A stretch of 12,254 bases of DNA from Candidatus Aenigmatarchaeota archaeon (GTDB lineage Archaea; Aenigmatarchaeota; Aenigmatarchaeia; GW2011-AR5): positions 1-12,254 of the forward strand of contig JACPJX010000019.1 of NCBI GenBank assembly GCA_016187365.1, written 5' to 3'. Position numbers and translations under genes: made by a program. This document shows, piece after piece, positions 1 through 4,670 of this stretch. The notes under the pieces were generated by a model, which saw nothing but the letters and a program-made list of their open reading frames with translations, was not told the origin of the DNA and searched no databases. Every line of letters starts with the position of its first letter. The stretch's first letter is position 1.

Positions 1-82
1 CTTTCCTGAGTTTTTCTTTGTGAAACTCTATCTGTTTTTCTATCGATTCAATTCCTTTTTTCGCGCGCTTTTTTCCTGACAT
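1..82 (-). CDS. small coiled-coil protein, partial at window edge
   Basis: A minus-strand frame opens with ATG at 82-80 and stays open to the left edge, giving 27 codons that start MSGKKRAKKGIESIEKQIE and continue with a charged, heptad-like helix (FHKEKLRK). It overlaps the end of the nucleotidyltransferase gene (stop at 48-50) by 35 bp in another frame, as expected for translationally coupled neighbours. The composition (basic N-terminus, then Glu/Lys-rich helix) resembles the short helical proteins often encoded beside archaeal nucleotidyltransferases; that link is from memory of the family, not a search. Function unknown. Because the rest lies outside the window, length and C-terminus cannot be judged. 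Confidence 0.6.
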   Translation of the reverse strand, partial: MSGKKRAKKGIESIEKQIEFHKEKLRK

Positions 83-839
83 AATTTATCTTGCTCTCCA
101 AAAATGAAATCAATTTTATTATTGTACCCATTGATATTTCATATCCTGAAAATTTTCTACCGCTTTTTTCTGACCTGTAAATGCTTATGAGCGAGGAAAA
201 TTCTTTAACTGATATCCCGATGCCCAGAATTTCCTGTCTAAATGAATGCGTGGAATATTTTATGTCGTCAAGAAGGTATTCCAGAATCATGGCTTCTCTA
301 AGACGCATAACAACCGGATAAACCAGATCTGTTGCATGTGTATAATCCAAATCTATGATTTTTTTTGTTATGTTTAGCGACGATTCTATTATTTTTAATC
401 TTTTTTCTATTTCTCTGGCGGGGGGCGCATTTTTCCTTACATCGTCCAAAAGATTGTGATTTATTATTGCCACGGCCTCGTCCCTGATTGTTTTGTAAAA
501 TACCGGATCATGTGCCAGAACATTCCTTAATTCACTCAAACTCTTCACCTGTATGTCATATTTCTTCTTTATTTCGGACGGGATGAATATTTTGGCATCT
601 TCGTCCGTAACCAGAAGTATGTCTATATCAGAGCCTCTTTCCATTTCCTTTCTGGCGTAAGAGCCGTATAAAATGGCGCTGATAACGTGCTCCAGAGGCA
701 CATTTTCCAGCACGTCCTTTCTGGGATTGGCAGGCTCGTCTATCATCTCCACTTTTACCTTTCCCCCAATCCAGCTGCTCGGCACATAGACGCCTCCGGA
801 GTTTCCGTACTTCTTTACGGTTTTCAGTATCGTTGTCAT
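48..839 (-). CDS. AbrB-like/nucleotidyltransferase fusion protein
   Basis: This 263-residue protein combines two recognisable parts. Residues 6-32 (KKYGNSGGVYVP followed by WIGGKVKV) match the swapped-hairpin AbrB-like DNA-binding fold of the DUF2080 type. Residues 55-97 form a minimal nucleotidyltransferase (MNT) of the DNA polymerase beta superfamily: GS at 59-60, DID with D71 and D73, and a third carboxylate D95 in the DIQV strand. The rest (about 140-263) is helical and could be HEPN-like, but I see no clear RX4-6H motif. MNT proteins commonly act as antitoxins or nucleotide-transferring modifiers in MNT-HEPN pairs; here the DNA-binding part suggests self-regulation. The ATG at 837-839 sits about 22 nt behind a TATA-like box, so the mRNA is probably leaderless. 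The gene is visibly more AT-rich than the thiolase or Pelota genes, hinting at transfer. Nucleotide and target are unknown. Confidence 0.8.
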   Translation of the reverse strand: MTTILKTVKKYGNSGGVYVPSSWIGGKVKVEMIDEPANPRKDVLENVPLEHVISAILYGSYARKEMERGSDIDILLVTDEDAKIFIPSEIKKKYDIQVKSLSELRNVLAHDPVFYKTIRDEAVAIINHNLLDDVRKNAPPAREIEKRLKIIESSLNITKKIIDLDYTHATDLVYPVVMRLREAMILEYLLDDIKYSTHSFRQEILGIGISVKEFSSLISIYRSEKSGRKFSGYEISMGTIIKLISFLESKINYVRKKAREKRN

Positions 840-841
840 AC

Positions 842-860
842 GTATATACTATGTATATAC
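842..860. promoter_or_regulatory. paired GTATATAC palindromes, candidate operator
   Basis: The 8-bp palindrome GTATATAC occurs at 842-849 and again at 853-860, 11 bp apart, so both face the same side of the helix. They lie between the TATA-like box and start codon of the minus-strand nucleotidyltransferase gene, where bound protein would block initiation. The AbrB-like domain of that protein is the natural candidate ligand (inference). Confidence 0.5.
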
Positions 861-870
861 ATTTAAATAT
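861..870 (-). promoter_or_regulatory. TATA-like box of the nucleotidyltransferase gene
   Basis: On the minus strand this reads ATATTTAAAT, 22-31 nt before the ATG at 839, the spacing expected for a leaderless archaeal transcript. Confidence 0.55.
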
Positions 871-901
871 CTTTACGAATCCAACCGCGGCGCCAAATAT
901 G

Positions 902-909
902 GTTTTTAG
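902..909 (+). promoter_or_regulatory. TATA-like box of the ATP-cone nuclease gene
   Basis: A GTTTTTAG stretch about 25 nt before the ATG at 933 fits an archaeal TATA box for a leaderless mRNA. It is a weak match and no Shine-Dalgarno sequence precedes the start. Confidence 0.35.
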
Positions 910-932
910 CCTTCTACAGACATTATTCCTAC

Positions 933-1730
933 ATGGTTCTCGTAAAGAAGGCCGACGGAAGGAAGGAGGAGTTCGACGGCGGGAAGATAATAGCCACGTG
1001 CATGAGGGCCGGGCTGCCGAGGAAAGCTGCGGAAGCCGTGCTGGCAAAGGTCAATAAGAAGCTTTACGACGGCATAGGCACGCATGACATATACGAGATG
1101 GTCCTGAAGGAACTGGAAAGGACGGAGGACAGGTCGTCAATGGTCTTCAGGCTGAGGGAAGCCGTGTCCCAGATGCCTTCGGACAAGTTCGAGCTGTACG
1201 TGATGAAGCTATTGGAGGGGAGGGGGTACAGGTGCCGGTGGAACGTCCTCGTGAAGGGCAGGTATGTGGAGCACCAGGCCGACATACTGGCGGAGAAGGC
1301 CGGCAGGAAATACCTTGTGGAATGCAAGCACCACGTCAACCCTCACAGGTTCTGCGGCCTCGGCATAGCTCTTCAGGTGCAGGCGAGGCTCGACGACATA
1401 AGGGACGGGTTCAGGGAGGGAAAGAACACGCTCGATTTTTCGCAGGCATGGATAGTGACCAATACAAAGTATTCGGAGCACGCCAAATCCTACGCCTCGG
1501 GGAAGAAGATAATACTTTCGGGCTGGAAATACAAGGGCAAGGATTCGCTGGAGAACATCATACAGTCAAAAAGGATGTATCCGGTATCCATGCTGAAACT
1601 GGACAAGAACGTGAAAAGCAGGCTCTACGAGCAGAATATCACCACGATCCAGGAGGCGGTCGGGGCGAAAGGCATCGACAGGAAGGCCGCGGATTATATT
1701 AGGAACCAGACCAAACTTCTTCTGGGTTAA
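933..1730 (+). CDS. ATP-cone / PD-(D/E)XK (Mrr-like) nuclease
   Basis: The 265-residue protein begins with an ATP-cone (residues 1-83: VLVKKADGRKEEFDGGKI, later a helical part ending with REAVSQMP), the nucleotide-sensing fold known from NrdR and ribonucleotide reductases. A restriction-endonuclease fold follows: E87 in FELYVMKLLEGRGY, D117 in HQADILA, and E130-x-K132 in YLVECKHH make a complete Mrr-like active site. Residues 222-265 look like a helix-hairpin-helix tail (IQEAVGAKGIDRKAADYI). Fusions of ATP-cone and restriction-like nuclease occur in archaea; the usual inference is DNA cleavage controlled by ATP/dATP level, but the true role is not established. The gene is divergent from the nucleotidyltransferase, 93 nt apart, and ends convergent with the thiolase gene. 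Active-site residues all appear intact. Confidence 0.85.
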   Translation: MVLVKKADGRKEEFDGGKIIATCMRAGLPRKAAEAVLAKVNKKLYDGIGTHDIYEMVLKELERTEDRSSMVFRLREAVSQMPSDKFELYVMKLLEGRGYRCRWNVLVKGRYVEHQADILAEKAGRKYLVECKHHVNPHRFCGLGIALQVQARLDDIRDGFREGKNTLDFSQAWIVTNTKYSEHAKSYASGKKIILSGWKYKGKDSLENIIQSKRMYPVSMLKLDKNVKSRLYEQNITTIQEAVGAKGIDRKAADYIRNQTKLLLG

Positions 1731-1822
1731 GTTTATAAGAATCCCAATCAATTTTTATAGATTGGCTGGAGAGCATCTCAGGCTTATAGCTCCGCTATAA
1801 GTCGGTGTCCTTTGTGATACCT
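1731..1822. terminator. convergent intergenic region with two hairpins
   Basis: This gap separates two converging genes. CCAATC (1744-1749) pairs with GATTGG (1760-1765) around a T-rich loop, and CTTATAG (1783-1789) pairs perfectly with CTATAAG (1795-1801) around CTCCG, extendable by a G-U and a G-C pair. T-tracts occur at 1752-1756. A bidirectional termination or 3'-end zone is the simplest reading; a small RNA starting behind TTTTTATAG cannot be excluded. Confidence 0.4.
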
Positions 1823-2737
1823 CTATGAGCTTTGATCCGGCCTTTTCCTTATTCCTGAAAGCAGTTCGCACGCCTTGCATGTCCTGCCCGAAGAAGGCTC
1901 GCCGCACTCAACGCATTCCTGCACGCTTCCTTCCGGAACCGGCAAACTGGCCTTCAGCCTGTCGTAAAAACTGACTATCTGCTGCTTCGTCCCGGGATAC
2001 TTCAGCTCGAAATCGTTCAGCAATGACTGCATGTCGCGCCTGACGTTGTCAAACGAGTGCGGGCACTCGTCGCCTGCAAATTCTATGCCTTTCAATATCG
2101 CATAAGCAGCCACCTCCCTTTCCGGTATGTCGCGCATGGGCTTTATCCTCGGGACGAATTTCACGTTCGCTGATACGCCCGGCGAGGCGCCAAGCCTTGC
2201 GAACCGCATGGAATCGCCCCGGACGAAGTTCATCATGATGCTCTGCGCCTCGTCGTCAAGATTATGGCCTACTGCCAGCTTCGAGGCCCCCAGTTCGCGC
2301 GCCTTCATGTTCAGGAGATACCTGCGGAAGACGCCGCAGTACGTGCAGTGCTTAACCTGCCCGAGAATATCCTGAAGGGCGTCAATCTCAAAGCCTAGTT
2401 CCTTTTTGTACGAGTATACATGATGCTCTATCCCAAGCCCGCGCGCGAGCTCGGCGGCGCATCCGATGCCTTTCGGCCTGTATCCGCCGATTCCTTCGTC
2501 AATGGAAAAGGCAACCATGTCAAAGCCCCTTATCCCAGACAGAAGATGGAGCATTGAGAGCGAGTCCTTGCCGCCCGAGACCGCGACCGCAATCCTGTCC
2601 CCCTTCTGTATAAGCCTGTTTTTCGACACCGTATGGCGGAATTTCCTCTCAATACTGGATACGAAGCATGACTTGCACCAGCCCCTGCCCTCGTAGCGCC
2701 TGTAATAAACCGCACGGCCGCCGCATTCGCACTTCAT
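1823..2737 (-). CDS. ttuA: tRNA 2-thiouridine synthase, TtuA/NcsA (Ncs6) family
   Basis: This 304-residue protein is an ATP-dependent tRNA thiolase. An N-terminal zinc site is formed by C3, C5, C21 and C24. The PP-loop SGGKDS lies at 54-59 and adenylates the target uridine. The catalytic/iron-sulfur cysteines appear as C131 and C134 (HCTYCG) and C225 (GDECPH), and a second zinc site is C275, C278, C287, C290. This is the full family architecture. Members thiolate U54 (TtuA, ribothymidine arm, heat stability) or U34 (NcsA/Ncs6, wobble); sequence alone does not decide which. The gene starts 1 nt behind the stop of a GG-ending ubiquitin-like protein, the expected sulfur donor, so the pair forms an operon. 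The ATG at 2735-2737 is fixed by the MKCECGG zinc motif. Confidence 0.92.
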   Translation of the reverse strand: MKCECGGRAVYYRRYEGRGWCKSCFVSSIERKFRHTVSKNRLIQKGDRIAVAVSGGKDSLSMLHLLSGIRGFDMVAFSIDEGIGGYRPKGIGCAAELARGLGIEHHVYSYKKELGFEIDALQDILGQVKHCTYCGVFRRYLLNMKARELGASKLAVGHNLDDEAQSIMMNFVRGDSMRFARLGASPGVSANVKFVPRIKPMRDIPEREVAAYAILKGIEFAGDECPHSFDNVRRDMQSLLNDFELKYPGTKQQIVSFYDRLKASLPVPEGSVQECVECGEPSSGRTCKACELLSGIRKRPDQSS

Positions 2738-2738
2738 G

Positions 2739-2927
2739 CTAACCGCCGGAAATCACCCTTATGGTCTCAAGAACGTCATTTTCCGAAAGGGTTTCGGTGT
2801 CGGCGCACAGCTCCCCGCGGCGCTTCACAAGAACGGTTTCCTGGTTGATGCCGGCCTTCCTGAGGGCGTCTGCCACGGTATTCCCTGAACCGACTTCCAC
2901 CGCCTTGCCGTCAAGGACTATCCTCAT
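2739..2927 (-). CDS. ubiquitin-like sulfur carrier (TtuB/SAMP/MoaD-ThiS type)
   Basis: This 62-residue protein has the beta-grasp pattern of MoaD/ThiS: MRIVLDGKAVEV, a helix VADALRKAGI, strands ETVLVKRRGE and DVLETIRVISGG. It ends exactly in GG, the C-terminus that E1-like enzymes adenylate and convert to a thiocarboxylate. I take ATG at 2925-2927 rather than the TTG just before it, since the ATG directly starts the first strand. The stop is followed after 1 nt by the ATG of the thiolase gene, so it most likely supplies sulfur for tRNA thiolation. It may also serve molybdopterin synthesis or protein conjugation (SAMP-like); no E1 gene is present in this window. Confidence 0.88.
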   Translation of the reverse strand: MRIVLDGKAVEVGSGNTVADALRKAGINQETVLVKRRGELCADTETLSENDVLETIRVISGG

Positions 2928-2948
2928 CAAATTAGTGAGCCCTCAAAA

Positions 2949-2968
2949 CTATTAAAAAACTATAAAAC
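2949..2968. promoter_or_regulatory. divergent promoter: sulfur-carrier operon and tRNA-Ser(CGA)
   Basis: This A/T block holds TTTAATAG on the minus strand, about 25 nt before the sulfur-carrier ATG, and ACTATAAAAC on the plus strand, 15-24 nt before tRNA-Ser(CGA). Both units probably start from overlapping TATA boxes. Confidence 0.5.
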
Positions 2969-3020
2969 AAGTCTCATAGCATGCCGGCGTGGCACAACCT
3001 GGTACTGCGCCAGTCTCGAA

Positions 3021-3073
3021 CAGATGAAAAGCAAAGCTTTTCAATGTCCCGAAGAAACTTGTTTCTTCGAGGA
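3021..3073 (+). other. tRNA-Ser(CGA) intron 1, anticodon loop (37/38)
   Basis: A 53-nt BHB intron. The central helix pairs exon CTCG (3015-3018) with intron CGAG (3068-3071); the 3-nt bulges are AAC (3019-3021) and GAA (3072-3074); the outer helix is the anticodon stem. Inside lie two perfect hairpins, GAAAAGC/GCTTTTC (3026-3042) and CGAAGAAAC/GTTTCTTCG (3050-3069); the last overlaps the central helix, so the two are alternatives. Confidence 0.82.
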
Positions 3074-3104
3074 AACTGGTGTCCTTCGGACTTGCAGGTT
3101 CAAA

Positions 3105-3153
3105 ACAAATCCCTTTTCTCGAAAGAAAAGGTCTTTGTAAACCCCAAAAGAAC
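3105..3153 (+). repeat. structured tRNA-associated element, copy A
   Basis: Core of the recurrent element: ACAAA (3105-3109) can pair with TTTGT (3134-3138); CCTTTTCT (3112-3119) pairs with AGAAAAGG (3124-3131) across CGAA; a symmetric TC/TC internal loop separates the two helices; the tail AAACCCCAAAAGAAC follows. The copy continues less conserved to the intron end at 3181. Confidence 0.8.
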
Positions 3154-3181
3154 TATGAATATGAAGAGGGATTTGGGAAAA
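3105..3181 (+). other. tRNA-Ser(CGA) intron 2, T-loop (59/60)
   Basis: A 77-nt intron in the T-loop. The outer helix is the T stem GCAGG/CCTGC, the bulges are AAA (3103-3105) and AAT (3180-3182), the central helix is TTCA/GGAA with a terminal A-G mismatch, and the inner helix CAAATCCC/GGGATTTG (3106-3113/3168-3175) is perfect. Excision restores a 7-nt T-loop. It contains copy A of the recurrent structured element. Confidence 0.82.
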
Positions 3182-3195
3182 TCCTGCCGCCGGCG

Positions 3196-3209
3196 CTTTT
3201 TATTTATTT
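3196..3209 (+). promoter_or_regulatory. T-rich linker: terminator of tRNA-Ser(CGA) and TATA box of tRNA-Ser(UGA)
   Basis: Directly behind the Ser(CGA) discriminator comes CTTTTTATTTATTT. The T-run suits archaeal termination, and TTTTTATTTA is 24-33 nt before the first base of tRNA-Ser(UGA), the position of a TATA box. Confidence 0.45.
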
Positions 3210-3246
3210 GCCGGATAATCTATACTCAAGCCAGGATGGCGGAGCT

Positions 3247-3451
3247 AATCCTCGAAGGAATGCAATTCCTTCGGGATGCCGGAAACCTTCAGGTTTCCGG
3301 GCATGCTCAAGGTATGAGTTTGCATTTTGCATACAATGACTACGGGCGTCTCCAATGGTCCAACACCAATCCCTTTTCTTCAGAAGAAAAGGTCTTGGTG
3401 AACCCCAAAAGAACTTCACTAAGATTGAAGACAAAGAAGGATTGGATGGTG
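3247..3451 (+). other. D-loop insertion of tRNA-Ser(UGA), probably two introns
   Basis: Between GCGGAGCT and GGAATGC lie roughly 200 nt absent from any normal D-loop. The left half (to about 3355) has two long perfect hairpins, CGAAGGAAT/ATTCCTTCG (3253-3273) and CCGGAAACCT/AGGTTTCCGG (3279-3300); GGAG (3241-3244) can pair with CTCC (3350-3353), with CTA and AAT as candidate bulges. The right half is element copy B, bounded by CCAATCC/GGATTGG. A tandem or nested pair of introns is the likeliest reading; boundaries are approximate. Confidence 0.6.
3364..3445 (+). repeat. structured tRNA-associated element, copy B (D-loop)
   Basis: CACCAA (3364-3369) pairs with TTGGTG (3395-3400), CCTTTTCT (3372-3379) with AGAAAAGG (3385-3392), with the same TC/TC internal loop; the tail AACCCCAAAAGAAC is nearly identical to copy A. 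The end CCAATCC/GGATTGG (3366-3372/3439-3445) forms the alternative closing helix. The segment AGACAAAGAA (3429-3438) recurs in copy D. Confidence 0.8.
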
Positions 3452-3486
3452 GAATGCGCTAGCCTTGAGAGCTAGTATGCCTCGTT

Positions 3487-3512
3487 AACGGGCGCGGAAG
3501 CGCCTTTGAGGA
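3487..3512 (+). other. candidate variable-arm intron of tRNA-Ser(UGA)
   Basis: The variable region is 44 nt long, far above the 14 nt of its neighbour. Outer helix ATGC/GCAT, 3' bulge GAA (3511-3513), central helix CTCG/TGAG (3481-3484/3507-3510, one G-U) and inner hairpin GGCGC/GCGCC with a GGAA loop (3491-3504) form a relaxed BHB. The 5' bulge is 5 nt rather than 3. Excision would leave an 18-nt variable arm. Confidence 0.6.
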
Positions 3513-3530
3513 AGCATGCGCAGGTTCGAA

Positions 3531-3579
3531 ACCAATCCCTTCTTTTGAAAAAGAAGGTCTTGGTGAGCCCCAAGAAAAC
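3531..3579 (+). repeat. structured tRNA-associated element, copy C
   Basis: ACCAA (3531-3535) pairs with TTGGT (3560-3564), CCTTCTTT (3538-3545) with AAAGAAGG (3550-3557), with TC/TC internal loop and tail GAGCCCCAAGAAAAC. Relative to copy A both helices changed on both strands, keeping pairing. Confidence 0.8.
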
Positions 3580-3613
3580 ATGTGGGGTATTCACCGTGTA
3601 TGATTGGCGAAAT
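3531..3613 (+). other. T-loop intron of tRNA-Ser(UGA) (59/60)
   Basis: This is a textbook BHB at an unusual site: outer helix GCAGG/CCTGC, 3' bulge ATT (3612-3614), central 4-bp helix TTCG/CGAA (3525-3528/3608-3611), 5' bulge AAA (3529-3531), inner helix CCAATC/GATTGG (3532-3537/3602-3607). Cutting as in the other introns restores TTCGAAT. It holds element copy C. Confidence 0.85.
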
Positions 3614-3627
3614 TCCTGCTCCTGGCG

Positions 3628-3779
3628 CTTTCGTGCTTTTCCTGTAATTATTCCGTGGTTCATGCGTCCCCAAAACCTTTATTAACGGGGGGCACCAAGT
3701 CTAATACAACCTATAGGATTAATCTTCAAGGAATTCCCTTCGTTGAAGATGTGCACATCCAAAAGGGAGGAGATAAAAA
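3628..3779 (+). promoter_or_regulatory. leader region of the MscS-like gene: 5' UTR hairpin and Shine-Dalgarno
   Basis: CTTTATTAAC near 3678 is a TATA candidate, giving a leader of several dozen nt, unusual among the mostly leaderless genes here. ATCTTCAA (3722-3729) pairs perfectly with TTGAAGAT (3743-3750) around a 13-nt loop containing the palindrome GGAATTCC. A strong ribosome binding site, GGGAGGAGAT (3765-3774), is 5 nt before the ATG at 3780 and fixes the start. Confidence 0.5.
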
Positions 3780-4406
3780 ATGGTAGTAGAAATCCTCGCG
3801 GACCTGACAAGAAACGCAGTGAACTTCCTTCCAAATATAATAAGCGCCGTAATCCTGCTCGTGATAGGCCTCATCGTGGGCAAGATAGTCGGCAGGGTAG
3901 CAAAGGAAGTTCTGCAGAGGGTGAAGCTCGACTACTACGTGTCTGAGACCAAGAAGCCGGTATATAGCCTGGCAGACATATTCTCACTGGTTGTGAGATG
4001 GTGGATATATCTGGCTTTCATAACAGCGGCTCTCTCAAGAGAAGTTCTGGGAATAACATATCTGGCGACATGGGTTGCCGAAATAAATGCGTTCATACCC
4101 AGGATAATCGGGGCTTCTGTAATCTTGGTCGTTGCCTTCGTCATGGCAGAATACATAAAAGGCCACATAAAGAAGACGAACACCCTGTGGAGCACCGTCG
4201 TTGGCAAAGTACTGTTCTTCTTTGTCATGTACGTTGCGATAGCGATTTCATTGCCCATACTGGGAGTGTCGTCAACTCTGGTGGACAACATCCTGCTCGT
4301 GATAATAGGCGCAGTAGGACTCGGCACAGCCATAGCGCTTGGCCTGGGTCTGAAAGACGCGGTAAGCGAGATATCCAAGAAGTATGTCAGGAAAATAAGA
4401 GTATAA
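3780..4406 (+). CDS. small MscS-like / conserved TM-helix membrane protein
   Basis: The 208-residue protein is almost wholly membrane embedded: hydrophobic helices at about 17-40, 60-84, 104-126, 140-162 and 168-192. The last one, glycine/alanine-rich (VIIGAVGLGTAIALGLGLKDAVSEI), resembles the pore-lining TM3 of MscS-type mechanosensitive channels and the conserved TM-helix repeat family. The cytoplasmic beta domain of full MscS proteins is missing; the protein ends 14 residues after the pore-like helix. It may form a small tension-gated pore or another oligomeric membrane assembly; ion specificity cannot be read. The start is set by the GGAGG box. A T-rich stretch follows the stop. Confidence 0.75.
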   Translation: MVVEILADLTRNAVNFLPNIISAVILLVIGLIVGKIVGRVAKEVLQRVKLDYYVSETKKPVYSLADIFSLVVRWWIYLAFITAALSREVLGITYLATWVAEINAFIPRIIGASVILVVAFVMAEYIKGHIKKTNTLWSTVVGKVLFFFVMYVAIAISLPILGVSSTLVDNILLVIIGAVGLGTAIALGLGLKDAVSEISKKYVRKIRV

Positions 4407-4408
4407 AT

Positions 4409-4436
4409 CCTGACTTTTTTCTTTTTTTCTTTCCAT
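4409..4436 (+). terminator. T-rich terminator behind the MscS-like gene
   Basis: Runs of five and seven T (CTTTTTC, CTTTTTTTC) follow the stop codon closely, the form of archaeal intrinsic termination, which needs no hairpin. Confidence 0.5.
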
Positions 4437-4485
4437 GAATCTTTATTTTTATAGATTTAGGCGTAAGCTACATTTTATTCACCAT

Positions 4486-4573
4486 GCGCTTGTAGTCTAG
4501 CGGTAGGATACGACCTTGCCAAGGTCGCGAGGCGAAAGCCCGACAAACCCGGGTTCAAATCCCGGCAGGCGCA
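4486..4573 (+). tRNA. tRNA-Gly(GCC) with a miniature variable-loop intron
   Basis: Acceptor GCGCTTG (4486-4492) pairs with CAGGCGC (4566-4572) with one G-U; discriminator A4573. The D loop has GGTA; anticodon stem CGACC/GGTCG encloses TTGCCAA, so the anticodon is GCC; T arm CCGGG-TTCAAAT-CCCGG (4549-4565) is intact. The region between anticodon and T stems is 21 nt instead of 4-5, explained by a 17-nt intron (4530-4546). TTTTTATAG at 4446-4454 is a promoter candidate. No CCA is encoded. The 3' end is repeated 91 nt downstream. Confidence 0.9.
4530..4546 (+). other. 17-nt intron in the variable loop of tRNA-Gly
   Basis: Central helix GTCG/CGAC (4524-4527/4541-4544), bulges CGA (4528-4530) and AAA (4545-4547), inner helix GGC/GCC closed by a GAAA tetraloop. 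The outer helix is reduced to one G-C pair. Excision gives a variable loop CGAC; shifting one base gives CGAAC. It is near the minimum size for a BHB intron. Confidence 0.7.
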
Positions 4574-4670
4574 TTACAAATCCCTTTCTTTTCAAAAAGA
4601 AAGGTCTTTGTATGTCCCAAAGAAAAGTAAAATATAATTAAGACAAAGAATAATGGCAGGCGCATTACAA
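4564..4670 (+). repeat. 16-bp direct repeat of the tRNA-Gly 3' end
   Basis: GGCAGGCGCATTACAA occurs at 4564-4579 (last 10 nt of the tRNA plus 6 flanking nt) and again at 4655-4670, bracketing element copy D. This is the layout left by integration at a tRNA 3' end (attL/attR) or by a tandem duplication. CATTA (4572-4576) and TAATG (4651-4655) also form a short inverted repeat at the element edges. Confidence 0.75.
4576..4654 (+). repeat. structured tRNA-associated element, copy D, behind tRNA-Gly
   Basis: TACAAA (4575-4580) pairs with TTTGTA (4607-4612), CCTTTCTT (4583-4590) with AAGAAAGG (4597-4604), with the TC/TC internal loop and tail TGTCCCAAAGAAAA. The 3' part has AGACAAAGAA (4641-4650), shared with copy B. 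Unlike A-C it lies outside a mature tRNA body, and the GGATT-type closing strand is lost. A further ACAAGGTCTTG (4667-4677) looks like a remnant lacking the hairpin. Confidence 0.75.

Larger units (their letters stand above)
2983..3195 (+). tRNA. tRNA-Ser(CGA) with two introns
   Basis: Acceptor strands GCCGGCG (2983-2989) and CGCCGGC (3188-3194) pair fully, followed by discriminator G3195, as in archaeal tRNA-Ser. The D arm is GCA...TGC; anticodon stem CCAGT (3010-3014) pairs with ACTGG (3075-3079); the anticodon is CGA (3017-3019). A long variable arm with GTCC/GGAC stem (3080-3093) marks a class II tRNA. T stem GCAGG (3094-3098) pairs with CCTGC (3183-3187). Two introns interrupt it: 3021-3073 at the canonical 37/38 site and 3105-3181 inside the T-loop (59/60). 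Removing both gives a normal loop CTCGAAA and T-loop TTCAAAT. No CCA is encoded. The gene lies 34 nt before tRNA-Ser(UGA). Confidence 0.9.
3230..3627 (+). tRNA. tRNA-Ser(UGA), 398 nt, with insertions in D-loop, variable arm and T-loop
   Basis: Acceptor GCCAGGA (3230-3236) pairs with TCCTGGC (3620-3626), discriminator G3627. D-stem GCG (3239-3241) pairs with TGC (3455-3457) through one G-U. Anticodon stem CTAGC (3459-3463) pairs with GCTAG (3471-3475) around CTTGAGA, so the anticodon is UGA (3466-3468) and this loop is uninterrupted. T stem GCAGG (3520-3524) pairs with CCTGC (3615-3619). The class II variable arm has stem ATGC/GCAT (3477-3480/3514-3517). Three places are interrupted: about 200 nt in the D-loop, about 26 nt in the variable arm and 83 nt in the T-loop. 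After removal it closely parallels tRNA-Ser(CGA) upstream. The D-loop splice sites are not resolved. Confidence 0.85.

Noticed and set aside
833..1057. Plus-strand open frame overlapping the ATP-cone start
   Set aside because: It is a shifted frame of the nuclease gene with no domain resemblance and begins inside the divergent promoter.
1731..1822. C/D or H/ACA guide RNA between the convergent genes
   Set aside because: No convincing C, D or ACA boxes at the right spacing; only simple hairpins and T-rich stretches are visible.
3105..3181. Group I intron or homing endonuclease in the tRNA insertions
   Set aside because: Insertions are 17 to about 200 nt, lack group I core motifs and coding capacity, and carry BHB boundaries.
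2981..3475. Open frames across the serine tRNA cluster (plus strand 2981-3475 and 3079-3339; minus strand 3204-3434 and 3472-3673)
   Set aside because: They lie over tRNA exons and structured introns; low-complexity translations and no promoter or ribosome binding site.
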